Source: Rhodoferax sp. OV413 (GTDB taxonomy: Bacteria > Pseudomonadota > Gammaproteobacteria > Pseudomonadales > Pseudohongiellaceae). Taken from it: a stretch of 58,643 nucleotides of DNA. Positions 41,883-51,065 of the stretch are shown here, piece by piece (the stretch's first letter is position 1; every line of letters begins with the position of its first letter). Below the pieces are notes generated by a model. The model was not told the origin of the DNA and searched no databases. It was given only the letters and a program-made list of their open reading frames with translations. The position numbers were made by a program, and so were the translations under genes. The DNA lies in the NCBI GenBank assembly GCA_943330915.2, contig CALQJO020000010.1, forward strand, positions 1 through 58,643, read 5' to 3'.

Positions 41883-44684
41883 TCAGAAACTGAAGGTGAC
41901 CTTGCCGTAGTAGTAACGACCACGGGTCTCGTAGGTACGTGGATCAGTGTTGTCGTTAAACCCTGAATAGGCAAACGGTGGCTGACGATCAGTGATGTTA
42001 TCCACACCCAGCGTCAGACGCGTTTTGTACGCTTCAAAGTTATAAGAACCCTGCAGGTTATGGACCAATTGCTTGTCCACGGTACGCTCTTCATCACCCA
42101 CGTTGAACCACTTGATCAATGGCTCGGTGACCTTGCCGATGTAACGGGCGGTGTAGTTAGCACTCCAGTTGTTCTGGCTCCAGTCAGTGGTGAAGTTCCA
42201 GCGCCACTCAGGGAAGTTACCATCGTGACCGTCTTCAAAACGACCTGCGTGCGGAATGACTGTTCCATCAGCCAGACGCTTGTCGTAATTCATCAGATGA
42301 ATAGCATCAATACCAAAGTCGAACGTGCCAAACGATGTGTTATCAAGACTGTAACGTGCTGACAGATCCACGCCTGATGCTTCGTTGCCACCCACGTTGA
42401 TGTTGAGGTTGGTGATCATTTTTACATCACCAACGGTCGCACCACTGCCGGCTGCCCAACGGTCAACCAGATTACAGTACTGACCAGTCTTCTGGCAGCT
42501 GTCCAGAATCAGCTGAGCACCGAGTGTAGATACTGCGCCATCAATTTCCGTCTCCCAGTAATCAACAGTTAAAGACAAACCTGACAGGAAGCCCGGCTCA
42601 TAGACAAAACCTGCCGTCAGGATATCTGCCTGCTCTGGCAACAATGCCGTACTACCACCTCCCAAGGTTGGCAACTGGATCGACCCGGCGTTGTCATAAC
42701 CCCGGGCCGGCACACCATCTGCAACACAGAAAGGCGTAGGATTCGTCGCACAGGGGTCCGATACCTGCGGGTAACCCGTGCTGCGACCAGCATAAAGCTC
42801 TGGGATAGACGGTGCACGGAACGCTTCAGATACTGTTGTACGCAGTGTCAGCTCTTCAGTCAGCGCCCAACGGATGCCGGCCTTGGAGTTAGTAGTGCTG
42901 CCAAAAGTACTGTAATCGGAATAACGTGATGCCAGGCTCAACTCCAGATTTTCGAGCAGAGGCACTGCGAATTCCACATAGGCTTCATCAACTTCGTAGC
43001 CACCACGTGTTGCCAATGAGGAACCGGCGGTTGAAACACCCAGCAACTGTAAGGAGTCAGGCTGAGAGAAACCGTTAAGCTGTCGGCGCTCGAGGCCCAC
43101 TGCCATGCCGAGATCGCCGGCTGGCAGTTCCATAATGTTGCCCGCTGCGTTGAAGGTCAGTCCGGACATATCGTTGCCACCCTGTGTCATCGACACATAG
43201 TTGCCGCTGATGTACTGCAGCATCTCAGGAGTAACAGCGGTAGCTGTGCCAGGCTGTCCGAAAACGTTCAGAGGCACACAGCCATTAATGATGCCCGCTG
43301 CAGTGCCATCTGTACTACAGAACAGATTGCCACCTGCGTCTCTAAAAGTTGGCCCTACCGCCTCAGCAACACGCTCCAGCTGGAAGTAACCAATGTCTGT
43401 CACGCTGGCATCGTTCTCGCCATAAAAGGCTGACAAGTCCCAGTACCAGCTGCCGATGTCACCGGTCAAACCCAGTGTCACCTGGTGGGTGTTGGTCTCA
43501 TGCACCTGATCACGACCACCGGTTTCTTCCATACGACGACGCCAGTCGGTCAGTGTCATGGTCGCGCCAGTAACTCTGTGCTTTGGACCTTGCGTGATGT
43601 TGTAGTAGTTAAGCGGAGAGTAAGGCGCTGCGGTACCAAAAAACGCCAATGGCGCCAAAGGTTCCGGCGCAATCAGACGCTGAGATGCACGGTGCGTGAA
43701 CATTATTTCGCTGTTAAATTCTACGTTTTTCAGAGCGCCCATGTCGCCCAGCTCGTAGTTGCCAAATGCGCTAAAACCCCAACGCTCATTGGGCGTCTGG
43801 GTATAGTTAGCCGGCGCATAGTTGTAAGGGTCGTTAGCACCGCTGTAGGGGCGCCAGGCACCAAATTCTGGACCACGTGTGTAATTGACACCATCACCAC
43901 CAACAGATGCCGGGCTGACGTGGCGACCCCACGGGGTTGCAGAAGAGCCACCACGCGCCTGGCCGGTTGGATCCCAGTAAGGGTGGAAATTGATTTCAGC
44001 TTCGGAGTAGGCACGATCGCCTGCCCAGATTGGCTTCTGGTCGGTGTAATAGCCTGACACCACAAAACTGCCACGCTCCCCGGATGTACCCAGGTTAAAG
44101 TCAACGGTGCTTTGCTCACCGTCTTTTTCGCTGGTCTGACCGGTGGTGATATTGACCTGCGCACCCGTGTAATCCTGACGAGTGATGATGTTGACCACGC
44201 CCGCTACCGCATCAGAACCGTAAACCGCGGAAGCGCCGTCTTTCAGAATTTCAACACGTTCGATCATGGCAGGCGGAATGTTGTTCAAATCAACAACGGA
44301 GTCAGCGCCCAGACCGGATGCTACAACACGGCGACCATTCACCAGCACCAGCGTTCTGGCAGAACCCAGACCACGCAGTGAGAAGTTGACGGCACCCGAG
44401 CCACCGTTGTTAACACCCGTGTTTACTGCAGCGCCTGCTGAATAAGGCATGCGCTGAAGAATGTCCCCAAGACTGACCTGGCTCTGTGTATCAATCATGC
44501 TTCGGTCGATGACGCTGACCGGGTTAAAGCCTTCCAGGTCTGCGCGACGGATACGCGAACCGGTAACAACGACCTCTTCAATTGTTTCAGCTGCCTGTTG
44601 TGCCAGCGCTGCCGATGGGAGCACTGTAAATGCCCCCATGCCCATAACACCTGCTATCGCAAGTGCAAGTTTGTTTGATTTCAT
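41883..44684 (-). CDS. Large TonB-dependent receptor C
   Basis: 933 residues from ATG 44684 (GGGGAA 6 bp upstream); the open frame runs 43 codons further without a ribosome site. Signal peptide MKSNKLALAIAGVMGMG with cleavage near AALA-QQ, TonB-box-like IEEVVVTGSRIRRADLEG, a plug with LRGLGSARTLVLVNGRRV and VEILKDGASAVYGSDAVAGV (cores LRGLG, YGSDAVAGV), and a barrel ending YYYGKVTFSF. This is the VTGSRIRR class of large receptors; it is related to but distinct from receptor B. Ligand unknown. The promoter region holds a 44 bp inverted repeat; tRNA-Thr lies upstream on the same strand. Confidence 0.92.
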   Translation of the reverse strand: MKSNKLALAIAGVMGMGAFTVLPSAALAQQAAETIEEVVVTGSRIRRADLEGFNPVSVIDRSMIDTQSQVSLGDILQRMPYSAGAAVNTGVNNGGSGAVNFSLRGLGSARTLVLVNGRRVVASGLGADSVVDLNNIPPAMIERVEILKDGASAVYGSDAVAGVVNIITRQDYTGAQVNITTGQTSEKDGEQSTVDFNLGTSGERGSFVVSGYYTDQKPIWAGDRAYSEAEINFHPYWDPTGQARGGSSATPWGRHVSPASVGGDGVNYTRGPEFGAWRPYSGANDPYNYAPANYTQTPNERWGFSAFGNYELGDMGALKNVEFNSEIMFTHRASQRLIAPEPLAPLAFFGTAAPYSPLNYYNITQGPKHRVTGATMTLTDWRRRMEETGGRDQVHETNTHQVTLGLTGDIGSWYWDLSAFYGENDASVTDIGYFQLERVAEAVGPTFRDAGGNLFCSTDGTAAGIINGCVPLNVFGQPGTATAVTPEMLQYISGNYVSMTQGGNDMSGLTFNAAGNIMELPAGDLGMAVGLERRQLNGFSQPDSLQLLGVSTAGSSLATRGGYEVDEAYVEFAVPLLENLELSLASRYSDYSTFGSTTNSKAGIRWALTEELTLRTTVSEAFRAPSIPELYAGRSTGYPQVSDPCATNPTPFCVADGVPARGYDNAGSIQLPTLGGGSTALLPEQADILTAGFVYEPGFLSGLSLTVDYWETEIDGAVSTLGAQLILDSCQKTGQYCNLVDRWAAGSGATVGDVKMITNLNINVGGNEASGVDLSARYSLDNTSFGTFDFGIDAIHLMNYDKRLADGTVIPHAGRFEDGHDGNFPEWRWNFTTDWSQNNWSANYTARYIGKVTEPLIKWFNVGDEERTVDKQLVHNLQGSYNFEAYKTRLTLGVDNITDRQPPFAYSGFNDNTDPRTYETRGRYYYGKVTFSF

Positions 44685-44745
44685 AGTATTCCCCAAATGA
44701 TAGTGTTTGAGCTTCCTGACTCTTACTCTTACTTTTTTTCCATTC

Positions 44746-44789
44746 GTCATATTGCGATTACAATTAATTACAGTAATGGCGAATATGAC
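44746..44789 (-). promoter_or_regulatory. 44 bp inverted repeat upstream of TonB receptor C
   Basis: Arms GTCATATTGCGATTAC (44746-44761) and GTAATGGCGAATATGAC (44773-44789) are complementary over 8 outer and 5 inner bases with small internal mismatches, around an AT-rich centre. On the minus strand a TTGTCA -35 candidate overlaps the outer arm, with an AT-rich -10 zone in the centre. It looks like an operator for a multimeric regulator, or a strong hairpin if transcribed. Confidence 0.5.
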
Positions 44790-44921
44790 AAGGATTTTAC
44801 TGAATGGATTCATTAATGCAATAAATCACTGCGATCAAGACGCGAATCAGGCACTAAATAACTTAGAAATGCAGCAAATACGCATAAGCAGAAGCAATAC
44901 ACAGGGAGGGGGGGCAAAAAG

Positions 44922-44997
<76 letters not shown>

Positions 44998-45256
44998 ATG
45001 ATTGCTAGCAGACGAAATTATAAAGCCGTCTGAACATTCAGGCCGCGCATACTACCAGCGCTTCCAAATGTCGGCAAGCAGTTTTTACTGAAAAATGCTG
45101 ATGCAAACAGGAGAACATCTTTCAACTTCAGAGACACCGAAACCATCCAGGAACTGCACGCGGCTGACAATTGTACGACTCCTGCGAATACGTTAACGTA
45201 GCCCGCAGCGTTTGTAACAGAGCAAACTGGATATTGGAACATGATACACGCCGGGA

Positions 45257-46915
45257 ATGATTATGGCTGTCGGTAATACTGGTTGGCATGCGCTTTGGGC
45301 GCATCAGGCAAGGATGTCCACATCCGCCACCACCCTCAAAGATATGTTTGCGCAGGATCCTCAACGAGCCGCTAGCATGACTAAGCGTTGTGGCCCGGTT
45401 TCCGTCGATTTTTCCAAACATCTTGCTGACCAGGAAAGCATAGACGCGTTGCTGACACTTGCGCATGAACATAATCTGCCTGACGCCATACGCTCGATGT
45501 TTGACGGCAAAGCTGTTAACAACACCGAACACCGACCAGCATTGCACGTGGCACTGCGGGGTCACTCCCCGGCACTATTGCCGGAATTAGCCGGCATGGT
45601 TACCAGCACGCTTGAAAAAATTGCAGTATTTGTAGACCAGGTGCAGTCCGGTGCATGGAAAGGTTTTTCACAGCAGCGCATCACCGCCGTGGTTAACATT
45701 GGTATCGGCGGGTCGGATCTTGGACCTGCCATGGTCACGGCAGCGCTCAGACCCTTTCACTACCCGGACCTTCGCTGTTATTTTGTTTCCAACGTTGATC
45801 CAGCGCACATTCGCAGCGTGCTAAAAGATCTGCAACCTGACAAAACACTCTTTATTATCGCTTCAAAAACATTTACCACGCTGGAAACCCTTAGCAATGC
45901 CAACCTGGCAAAAGCATGGTATCTGAGCGAGGGCGGATCAGAGCAGGACATACACCGGCATTTTGTCGCGGTCTCCAGTAACGTGTCTGCGGCTGAAAAC
46001 TTCGGGATCAGGCCAGAAAATATTTTCCCGATGTGGGACTGGGTTGGCGGCCGGTACTCGCTGTGGTCAGCGATAGGGTTGTCAATTGCGCTGGCAACGT
46101 CCATGCCGGTGTTTAAACAACTGCTCGCTGGCGCTGCCGAAGCCGACTCGCATTTTTTGCACACGCCTCTGGGCAACAACATTCCCGTCATCATGGGTTT
46201 GCTGGCGGTGTGGTATCGCAATTTCTGGCACTGTGAAAGTCAAGTGGTTCTGCCATATGCACAGGATCTGCATTTGCTGCCGGCCTTTTTGCAACAACTG
46301 GAGATGGAGAGCCTGGGTAAATCTGTGGATCGTGAAGGTCAGGCGCTGGCACACCGCAGCGGCACGGTCATCTGGGGCAGTGCCGGCACTAACGGTCAGC
46401 ATTCCTTTCATCAATTGTTGCATCAGGGCACAACGATGATTCCAGCAGATTTTATTGCGGTGGCGAGCTGTCATAACCCACAGGACCTCAAACAACATCA
46501 GCAGCTGCTGTCGAATTGTCTCGCACAAAGCCGCGCTTTAATGCTCGGGAAGTCGTTTGACGAGGCGCTGGAAGAGAACATCCGCAAAGGCGTGGAGCCC
46601 GGGCCTGCCAGACAACTGGCTCACCATCGGCAAGTACCGGGTAACCGGCCAAGCAGCACGTTTATTCTGCAGGCGCTGAATGCACATTCACTCGGAATAT
46701 TGCTGGCTTTTTATGAGCACAAAGTGTTTGTTCAAAGCGTGATCTGGAATCTGAATGCGTTTGATCAATGGGGTGTTGAAATAGGCAAGCAGCTCAGTGA
46801 GCCTATGTTTGAAGCATTGTGCGGCGATAAGCTTGCCGCCAGTGCACTTGATCAATCCAGTCAGCACATCATCCAACATATACACGCAATCAGCGGAACA
46901 TTGAAACTCTCATGA
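45257..46915 (+). CDS. pgi: Glucose-6-phosphate isomerase
   Basis: Interconverts glucose-6-phosphate and fructose-6-phosphate; cytoplasmic. 552 residues, normal for the proteobacterial form. Sugar-phosphate binding blocks: NIGIGGSDLGPAMV, ASKTFTTLETLSNA, the PGI signature DWVGGRYSLWSAIGLSI, EGQALAHRSGTVIWG, and the second signature region SVIWNLNAFDQWGVEIGKQL (core FDQWGVEIGK). Two in-frame ATGs at the start (45257, 45263) are equally possible. The stop overlaps the rimBK start (ATGA, 4 bp). Its product leads both to the PPi-type PFK and to the manC-manB sugar-nucleotide genes. Confidence 0.95.
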   Translation: MIMAVGNTGWHALWAHQARMSTSATTLKDMFAQDPQRAASMTKRCGPVSVDFSKHLADQESIDALLTLAHEHNLPDAIRSMFDGKAVNNTEHRPALHVALRGHSPALLPELAGMVTSTLEKIAVFVDQVQSGAWKGFSQQRITAVVNIGIGGSDLGPAMVTAALRPFHYPDLRCYFVSNVDPAHIRSVLKDLQPDKTLFIIASKTFTTLETLSNANLAKAWYLSEGGSEQDIHRHFVAVSSNVSAAENFGIRPENIFPMWDWVGGRYSLWSAIGLSIALATSMPVFKQLLAGAAEADSHFLHTPLGNNIPVIMGLLAVWYRNFWHCESQVVLPYAQDLHLLPAFLQQLEMESLGKSVDREGQALAHRSGTVIWGSAGTNGQHSFHQLLHQGTTMIPADFIAVASCHNPQDLKQHQQLLSNCLAQSRALMLGKSFDEALEENIRKGVEPGPARQLAHHRQVPGNRPSSTFILQALNAHSLGILLAFYEHKVFVQSVIWNLNAFDQWGVEIGKQLSEPMFEALCGDKLAASALDQSSQHIIQHIHAISGTLKLS

Positions 46916-48348
46916 TCGATCGCGCCACAACTCCCGACAAAATAGTCATTGGCAGTGAAGAATGGTGCTCATTGCCACAGATCGGCATTCCTGCCATCAA
47001 AGTCCGGGTGGATTCTGGCGCAAAAACCTCATCGTTGCATGCTTTTAACATCCGGGCTTTTTCACGGGCTGGTGTAAATTTTGTCAGTTTTGAAGTGCAC
47101 CCATTACAAGGCAATCGCCGCACCATTGTGCGCTGCGAAGCCGAGATCATCGACAAGCGTGTGGTCAAAAGCTCCAGCGGTCTCGGCGAAAAACGTTACG
47201 TCGTCAAAACAACCCTTCGTCACCATGATCAGCAATGGGACATCGAACTGACATTAACCAATCGTGACTCCATGGGATACCGGATGTTGCTCGGGCGTGA
47301 AGCGATGAATGGCCGCATGTTGGTTGATCCTTCGTGCTCATTTATGGGCGGCAAGGTCAGCAGCACTCAAATTGATCAGTTATATCAACAACACACCCGC
47401 GAAAGCGCGGGGTTGAAAATTGGCCTGCTCGCCAGCAACCCTGGACTGGTCAGCAATCAACGCATCATGGAAGCCGGCGAGGAGCGCGGACATCGCATCC
47501 GCTTTTATGATGTGCGCCAGTGTTATATGAAACTGGATGCTGAACATCCGGAAATTCACTATCGCGGCGGCAAACTGCTGAATAATCTTGACGCAGTGAT
47601 CCCGCGCATACGACCTGATCTGACATTTTATGGCTGTGCCCTGGTCAGGCAATTCGAGAGTCTGGGCATTTATTCTCTGAACAGCTCACAGGCCATCAGC
47701 CAGTCGCGCGACAAACTGTTTTCACTGCAACATCTGCTGCAACATGGTTTGCCGATTCCCACGAGCGGTTTTGCAGACAGCCCTCTGGACACTGGCGACC
47801 TGATTGACATGGTGAATGGCACTCCTCTGGTGGTAAAACTGCTGGAAGGTCCTCATCATCGCGGTGTTGTCCTGGCCGAATCCCGCAGCGCAGGTGAAAG
47901 TCTGATTAATGCATTCCGGTCGCTTCAAGCGAACCTGCTGGTCCAGGAGTTCATCAAAGAAGCTGAGGGCAGGTCGCTGCGATTGTTGATCGTTGATAAC
48001 AAAGTGGTCAGTGCTGTGGAAAGGCACGCGGCCCCTGGACACTTACGCAGAAATCGACAAGATGGTAACCAGATCACCGCCGTGAGACTGACAATTGATG
48101 AACGCAAGCTTGCTTTGCGTGCAGTTAAAGTGATGGGCCTTAAAGTTGCCGGTGTTGATATCATCCGTTCACGCAAAGGCCCCTTGCTGCTGGACGTGAA
48201 CAGCTCTCCATCGCTCGGGGATATGGAAGACGTAAGCGGCAAAGATCTTGCCGGGGCGCTGATCAGCATGGTTGAAAAGCAGCTGGGTTGGAAGCGGCGC
48301 CTTGCAGCGCCAGTTGACACTCTTTTTGAAACACCGGCACCGGAATGA
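46912..48348 (+). CDS. RimB-RimK fusion: retropepsin-like protease plus ATP-grasp ligase
   Basis: 478 residues with two domains. Residues about 10-150 are the RimB/ATP-dependent zinc protease-like domain (PF05618 type), with VRVDSGAKTSSLHA (Asp34) and YRMLLGREAM. Residues about 166-460 match RimK, the S6 glutamate ligase: DAVIPRIRPDLTFYG, ISQSRDKLFSLQHL, GTPLVVKLLEG, VQEFIKEAEG and LLLDVNSSPSL. In E. coli RimK the ATP-grasp loop reads EGTQGIGVV and the metal site EVNASPG; here they are EGPHHRGVV and DVNSSPS, so activity or substrate may differ. In Pseudomonas rimB and rimK are separate genes of one operon. It overlaps pgi by 4 bp. Confidence 0.88.
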   Translation: MIDRATTPDKIVIGSEEWCSLPQIGIPAIKVRVDSGAKTSSLHAFNIRAFSRAGVNFVSFEVHPLQGNRRTIVRCEAEIIDKRVVKSSSGLGEKRYVVKTTLRHHDQQWDIELTLTNRDSMGYRMLLGREAMNGRMLVDPSCSFMGGKVSSTQIDQLYQQHTRESAGLKIGLLASNPGLVSNQRIMEAGEERGHRIRFYDVRQCYMKLDAEHPEIHYRGGKLLNNLDAVIPRIRPDLTFYGCALVRQFESLGIYSLNSSQAISQSRDKLFSLQHLLQHGLPIPTSGFADSPLDTGDLIDMVNGTPLVVKLLEGPHHRGVVLAESRSAGESLINAFRSLQANLLVQEFIKEAEGRSLRLLIVDNKVVSAVERHAAPGHLRRNRQDGNQITAVRLTIDERKLALRAVKVMGLKVAGVDIIRSRKGPLLLDVNSSPSLGDMEDVSGKDLAGALISMVEKQLGWKRRLAAPVDTLFETPAPE

Positions 48349-48352
48349 TTCC

Positions 48353-48805
48353 ATGCCAAGAACAAGCACCATACAACTCAGCTTCCGAAAAGCTGAGATC
48401 GCGGAAATGGACTGGGCCTATCTGTTGTTCAAGGATGGCTTGCAGCAATACATTGCCCAAACCTGGGGCTGGAATGAACTTTTTCAGCGTCACAGCTTTC
48501 TTGCCAATCTGCCAGCCTCGAGTTTTGTGATTATTACGCTTGATCAACAGGATGTTGGCGGTTATTGCCTCAAAAACAGAACTGATCACGTTTATCTGGA
48601 GATGCTATCAATCAGCACACCTATGCAGCGTCAGGGCATTGGTTCACAGGTCATGCAATTGTTGATCAATCAGGCAGAAACCCAGAACATGCCAATCCGT
48701 TTAAGCGTGCTGCGCAACAATCCGGCGCATGAGTTTTACCGACGTCTCGGGTTTGAAGTGATTGCCGAGGACAGTTTCCGTTTCGAAATGTCCTTGCCAC
48801 GTTAA
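48353..48805 (+). CDS. GNAT-family N-acetyltransferase
   Basis: 150 residues from ATG 48353, five bases after the rimBK stop. The acetyl-CoA loop is STPMQRQGIGSQVM (Q-R-Q-G-I-G), followed by PIRLSVLRNNPAHEFYRRLGF, the usual motif B with Asn and Tyr. Substrate unknown. Its place right behind the RimB-RimK fusion recalls that ribosomal-protein modification genes can cluster, but a link is inference only. It converges with manB, 22 bp apart, with no clear terminator. Confidence 0.85.
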   Translation: MPRTSTIQLSFRKAEIAEMDWAYLLFKDGLQQYIAQTWGWNELFQRHSFLANLPASSFVIITLDQQDVGGYCLKNRTDHVYLEMLSISTPMQRQGIGSQVMQLLINQAETQNMPIRLSVLRNNPAHEFYRRLGFEVIAEDSFRFEMSLPR

Positions 48806-48827
48806 ACGTGCGGGGCGTGGCCGATAA

Positions 48828-50174
48828 TCAGAACAGCGATAACAACTCTGCAGTTTTTTGTTGCATCAGCGCTGTATCCGCCCGCGATTCGACATTCAGA
48901 CGCACCACCGGTTCCGTGTTGGACATTCGCAGATTAAACCGCCAGTTTTCGAAATCCATACTCAGCCCGTCGGTGTAATCAATCAGCAGTGCATCATCAC
49001 TATAGATTACCTCGACACTTTTGATCAGTGCCGCAGCATCCTGCACAGTGCGGTTGATTTCACCACTGGCCGGGAACGCTGCCATACGCTCGGCAACCAA
49101 TGCAGACAACGGCTTGCCTGTCTTGCATATCATTTCCGCTACCAGCAACCACGGAATCATGCCGCTGTCACAGTACGCAAAATCCCTGAAATAATGGTGG
49201 GCACTCATTTCACCGCCGTATACAGCATCCTCCAGCCGCATGCGCTCCTTGATAAAGGCATGTCCGGTTTTGCACTGTATTGCGCGCCCGCCAAACTCTT
49301 CACAGACGGCCTGAGTATTCCAGGTCAGGCGTGGATCATGAATGATTGCCGCGCCTGGATTACGCTCAAGGAAACTCTGCGCCAGCAATCCAACAATGTA
49401 ATAACCTTCGATGAAATAGCCTGTCTCATCAAAAAAGAAACAACGGTCAAAATCACCATCCCATGCAATACCGATATCGGCGTGATGGGCTTTGATAGCC
49501 TCAATGCTGGGGGCACGGTTTTCCGCAAGTAAAGGATTAGGCACACCGTTTGGGAAATGACCATCAGCCTCATGATGTACTCTGATAAATTCAAACGGCA
49601 AACAGCCCGCAAGCGCATCAGCAACCATGCCTGCGCCGCCATTACCGGCATTGATGACCAACTTGAGGGGTTTCAGCACACTGATGTCGATATAGGTCAG
49701 CAAGTGCTGAATATAGGCCGGTCGCGTATCTTGATGGCGCAAAGTTCCCTGCCGCTTGCTGGCCGGAAACTCTCCTGCCTCAGCCAGGGCACGGATATCA
49801 TTGAGTCCAGTATCCCCGCTGATGGGACGTGACTGCTCTCGCACCAGCTTCATACCGTTGTAGTCCTGCGGGTTGTGACTGGCGGTCACCACAATGCCGC
49901 CGTCGGCTTTGAGGTGCGAGGTGGCAAAGTAAACCTCCTCGGTGCCACACAAACCAATGTCAATGACATCAGCACCGCCATCCATCAAACCGCGGCTGAG
50001 CGCATCACAAAGAGACGGACTACTGAGCCGGATATCGTGTCCCACTACCATCGTTTGCGGTTTTAGATACATTGCGGTGGCTCGCCCGATGCGGTAGGCA
50101 ATCTGCTCATTGAGTTGATCAGGAACACGACCGCGGATGTCGTAGGCCTTGAAACAGGTAATTGGCATAATCAT
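48828..50174 (-). CDS. manB: Phosphomannomutase/phosphoglucomutase
   Basis: 448 residues, AlgC/CpsG/ManB family: interconverts mannose-6- and -1-phosphate (and often the glucose forms). Phosphoserine loop [14 protein letters not shown], metal loop [12 protein letters not shown], sugar-specificity loop [10 protein letters not shown], and C-terminal phosphate-binding [15 protein letters not shown] start at ATG 50174, 10 bp after the galU stop; a longer in-frame extension runs into galU. Together with manC and galU it makes GDP-mannose and UDP-glucose for polysaccharide. Confidence 0.92.
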   Translation of the reverse strand: MIMPITCFKAYDIRGRVPDQLNEQIAYRIGRATAMYLKPQTMVVGHDIRLSSPSLCDALSRGLMDGGADVIDIGLCGTEEVYFATSHLKADGGIVVTASHNPQDYNGMKLVREQSRPISGDTGLNDIRALAEAGEFPASKRQGTLRHQDTRPAYIQHLLTYIDISVLKPLKLVINAGNGGAGMVADALAGCLPFEFIRVHHEADGHFPNGVPNPLLAENRAPSIEAIKAHHADIGIAWDGDFDRCFFFDETGYFIEGYYIVGLLAQSFLERNPGAAIIHDPRLTWNTQAVCEEFGGRAIQCKTGHAFIKERMRLEDAVYGGEMSAHHYFRDFAYCDSGMIPWLLVAEMICKTGKPLSALVAERMAAFPASGEINRTVQDAAALIKSVEVIYSDDALLIDYTDGLSMDFENWRFNLRMSNTEPVVRLNVESRADTALMQQKTAELLSLF

Positions 50175-50184
50175 GGATGGACGC

Positions 50185-51018
50185 TCACTTGCGTTTGTAA
50201 ACATGCTCGAATGCATAATTAGTCGCGTCAATAAACCCTTCAACAGATCCGCAGTCAAACCGCCGGCCTTTGAATTTGTATCCAAGCACACGACCATAGG
50301 TTGCCTGCGTCATCAATGCATCTGTGATTTGCAGCTCGCCGTTACGCCCTGGCGGTGTTACACGCAAAATGTCAAAAATGTCAGGTGTCAGAATGTATCG
50401 ACCAATAATCGCCAGGTTGGATGGCGCATCTGCAGGATCCGGTTTTTCAACCATCTGCCGCACCCGGTAGACCCCGGGAGCCTCTTCCACGCCGCCAATC
50501 ACACCATATTTAGAAGTCTCATCGCGTGGCACCTCCTCTATCGCCACAATGCTGCAACGATACTTCTGGTACAACTTGACCATCTGCAAGAGCACCGGAT
50601 CTTCCCCCGCATCGGTGACGCAATAGTCATCTGCGAGCAGCACGCCAAATGGCTCGTTACCTATCAGCGTTTCACCCGTGAGGATAGCGTGCCCAAGGCC
50701 TTTCATCTCCACCTGACGCGTGTAGGAAAACGTGCACGTGTTAATGAGATGCCGGATATCTTTCAGCGCGGCTTCCTTAGAGGTTCCGGCTATCTGATGT
50801 TCAAGTTCATAACTGATATCAAAATGATCCTCAATTGCTCGCTTACCGCGTCCCGTCACAATCGCCATTCCACTCATACCCGCCGCCAGCGCTTCTTCAA
50901 CGCCGTACTGAATCAAAGGTTTGTTGACCAGTGGCAGCATTTCTTTGGGCATGGACTTGGTGGCTGGAAGAAACCGCGTGCCGTATCCGGCTGCGGGGAA
51001 AAGACACTTTCTGATCAT
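50185..51018 (-). CDS. galU: UTP-glucose-1-phosphate uridylyltransferase
   Basis: 277 residues. Makes UDP-glucose from UTP and glucose-1-phosphate. Blocks: [26 protein letters not shown] (cores [10 protein letters not shown] and SMPKEMLP), [38 protein letters not shown] and [11 protein letters not shown]. Length is somewhat short of E. coli GalU but normal for Pseudomonas. Middle gene of manC-galU-manB, with gaps of 47 and 10 bp. Confidence 0.95.
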   Translation of the reverse strand: MIRKCLFPAAGYGTRFLPATKSMPKEMLPLVNKPLIQYGVEEALAAGMSGMAIVTGRGKRAIEDHFDISYELEHQIAGTSKEAALKDIRHLINTCTFSYTRQVEMKGLGHAILTGETLIGNEPFGVLLADDYCVTDAGEDPVLLQMVKLYQKYRCSIVAIEEVPRDETSKYGVIGGVEEAPGVYRVRQMVEKPDPADAPSNLAIIGRYILTPDIFDILRVTPPGRNGELQITDALMTQATYGRVLGYKFKGRRFDCGSVEGFIDATNYAFEHVYKRK

Positions 51019-51065
51019 CTCGCACTTACTCCTGCTTGCATTTGAAACTCCATTCTTTTGTTTAT

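Noticed and set aside
43485..44057. 190-codon plus-strand frame inside TonB receptor C
   Set aside because: Shadow of the receptor gene; Val/Arg/Thr-rich composition typical of antisense translation.
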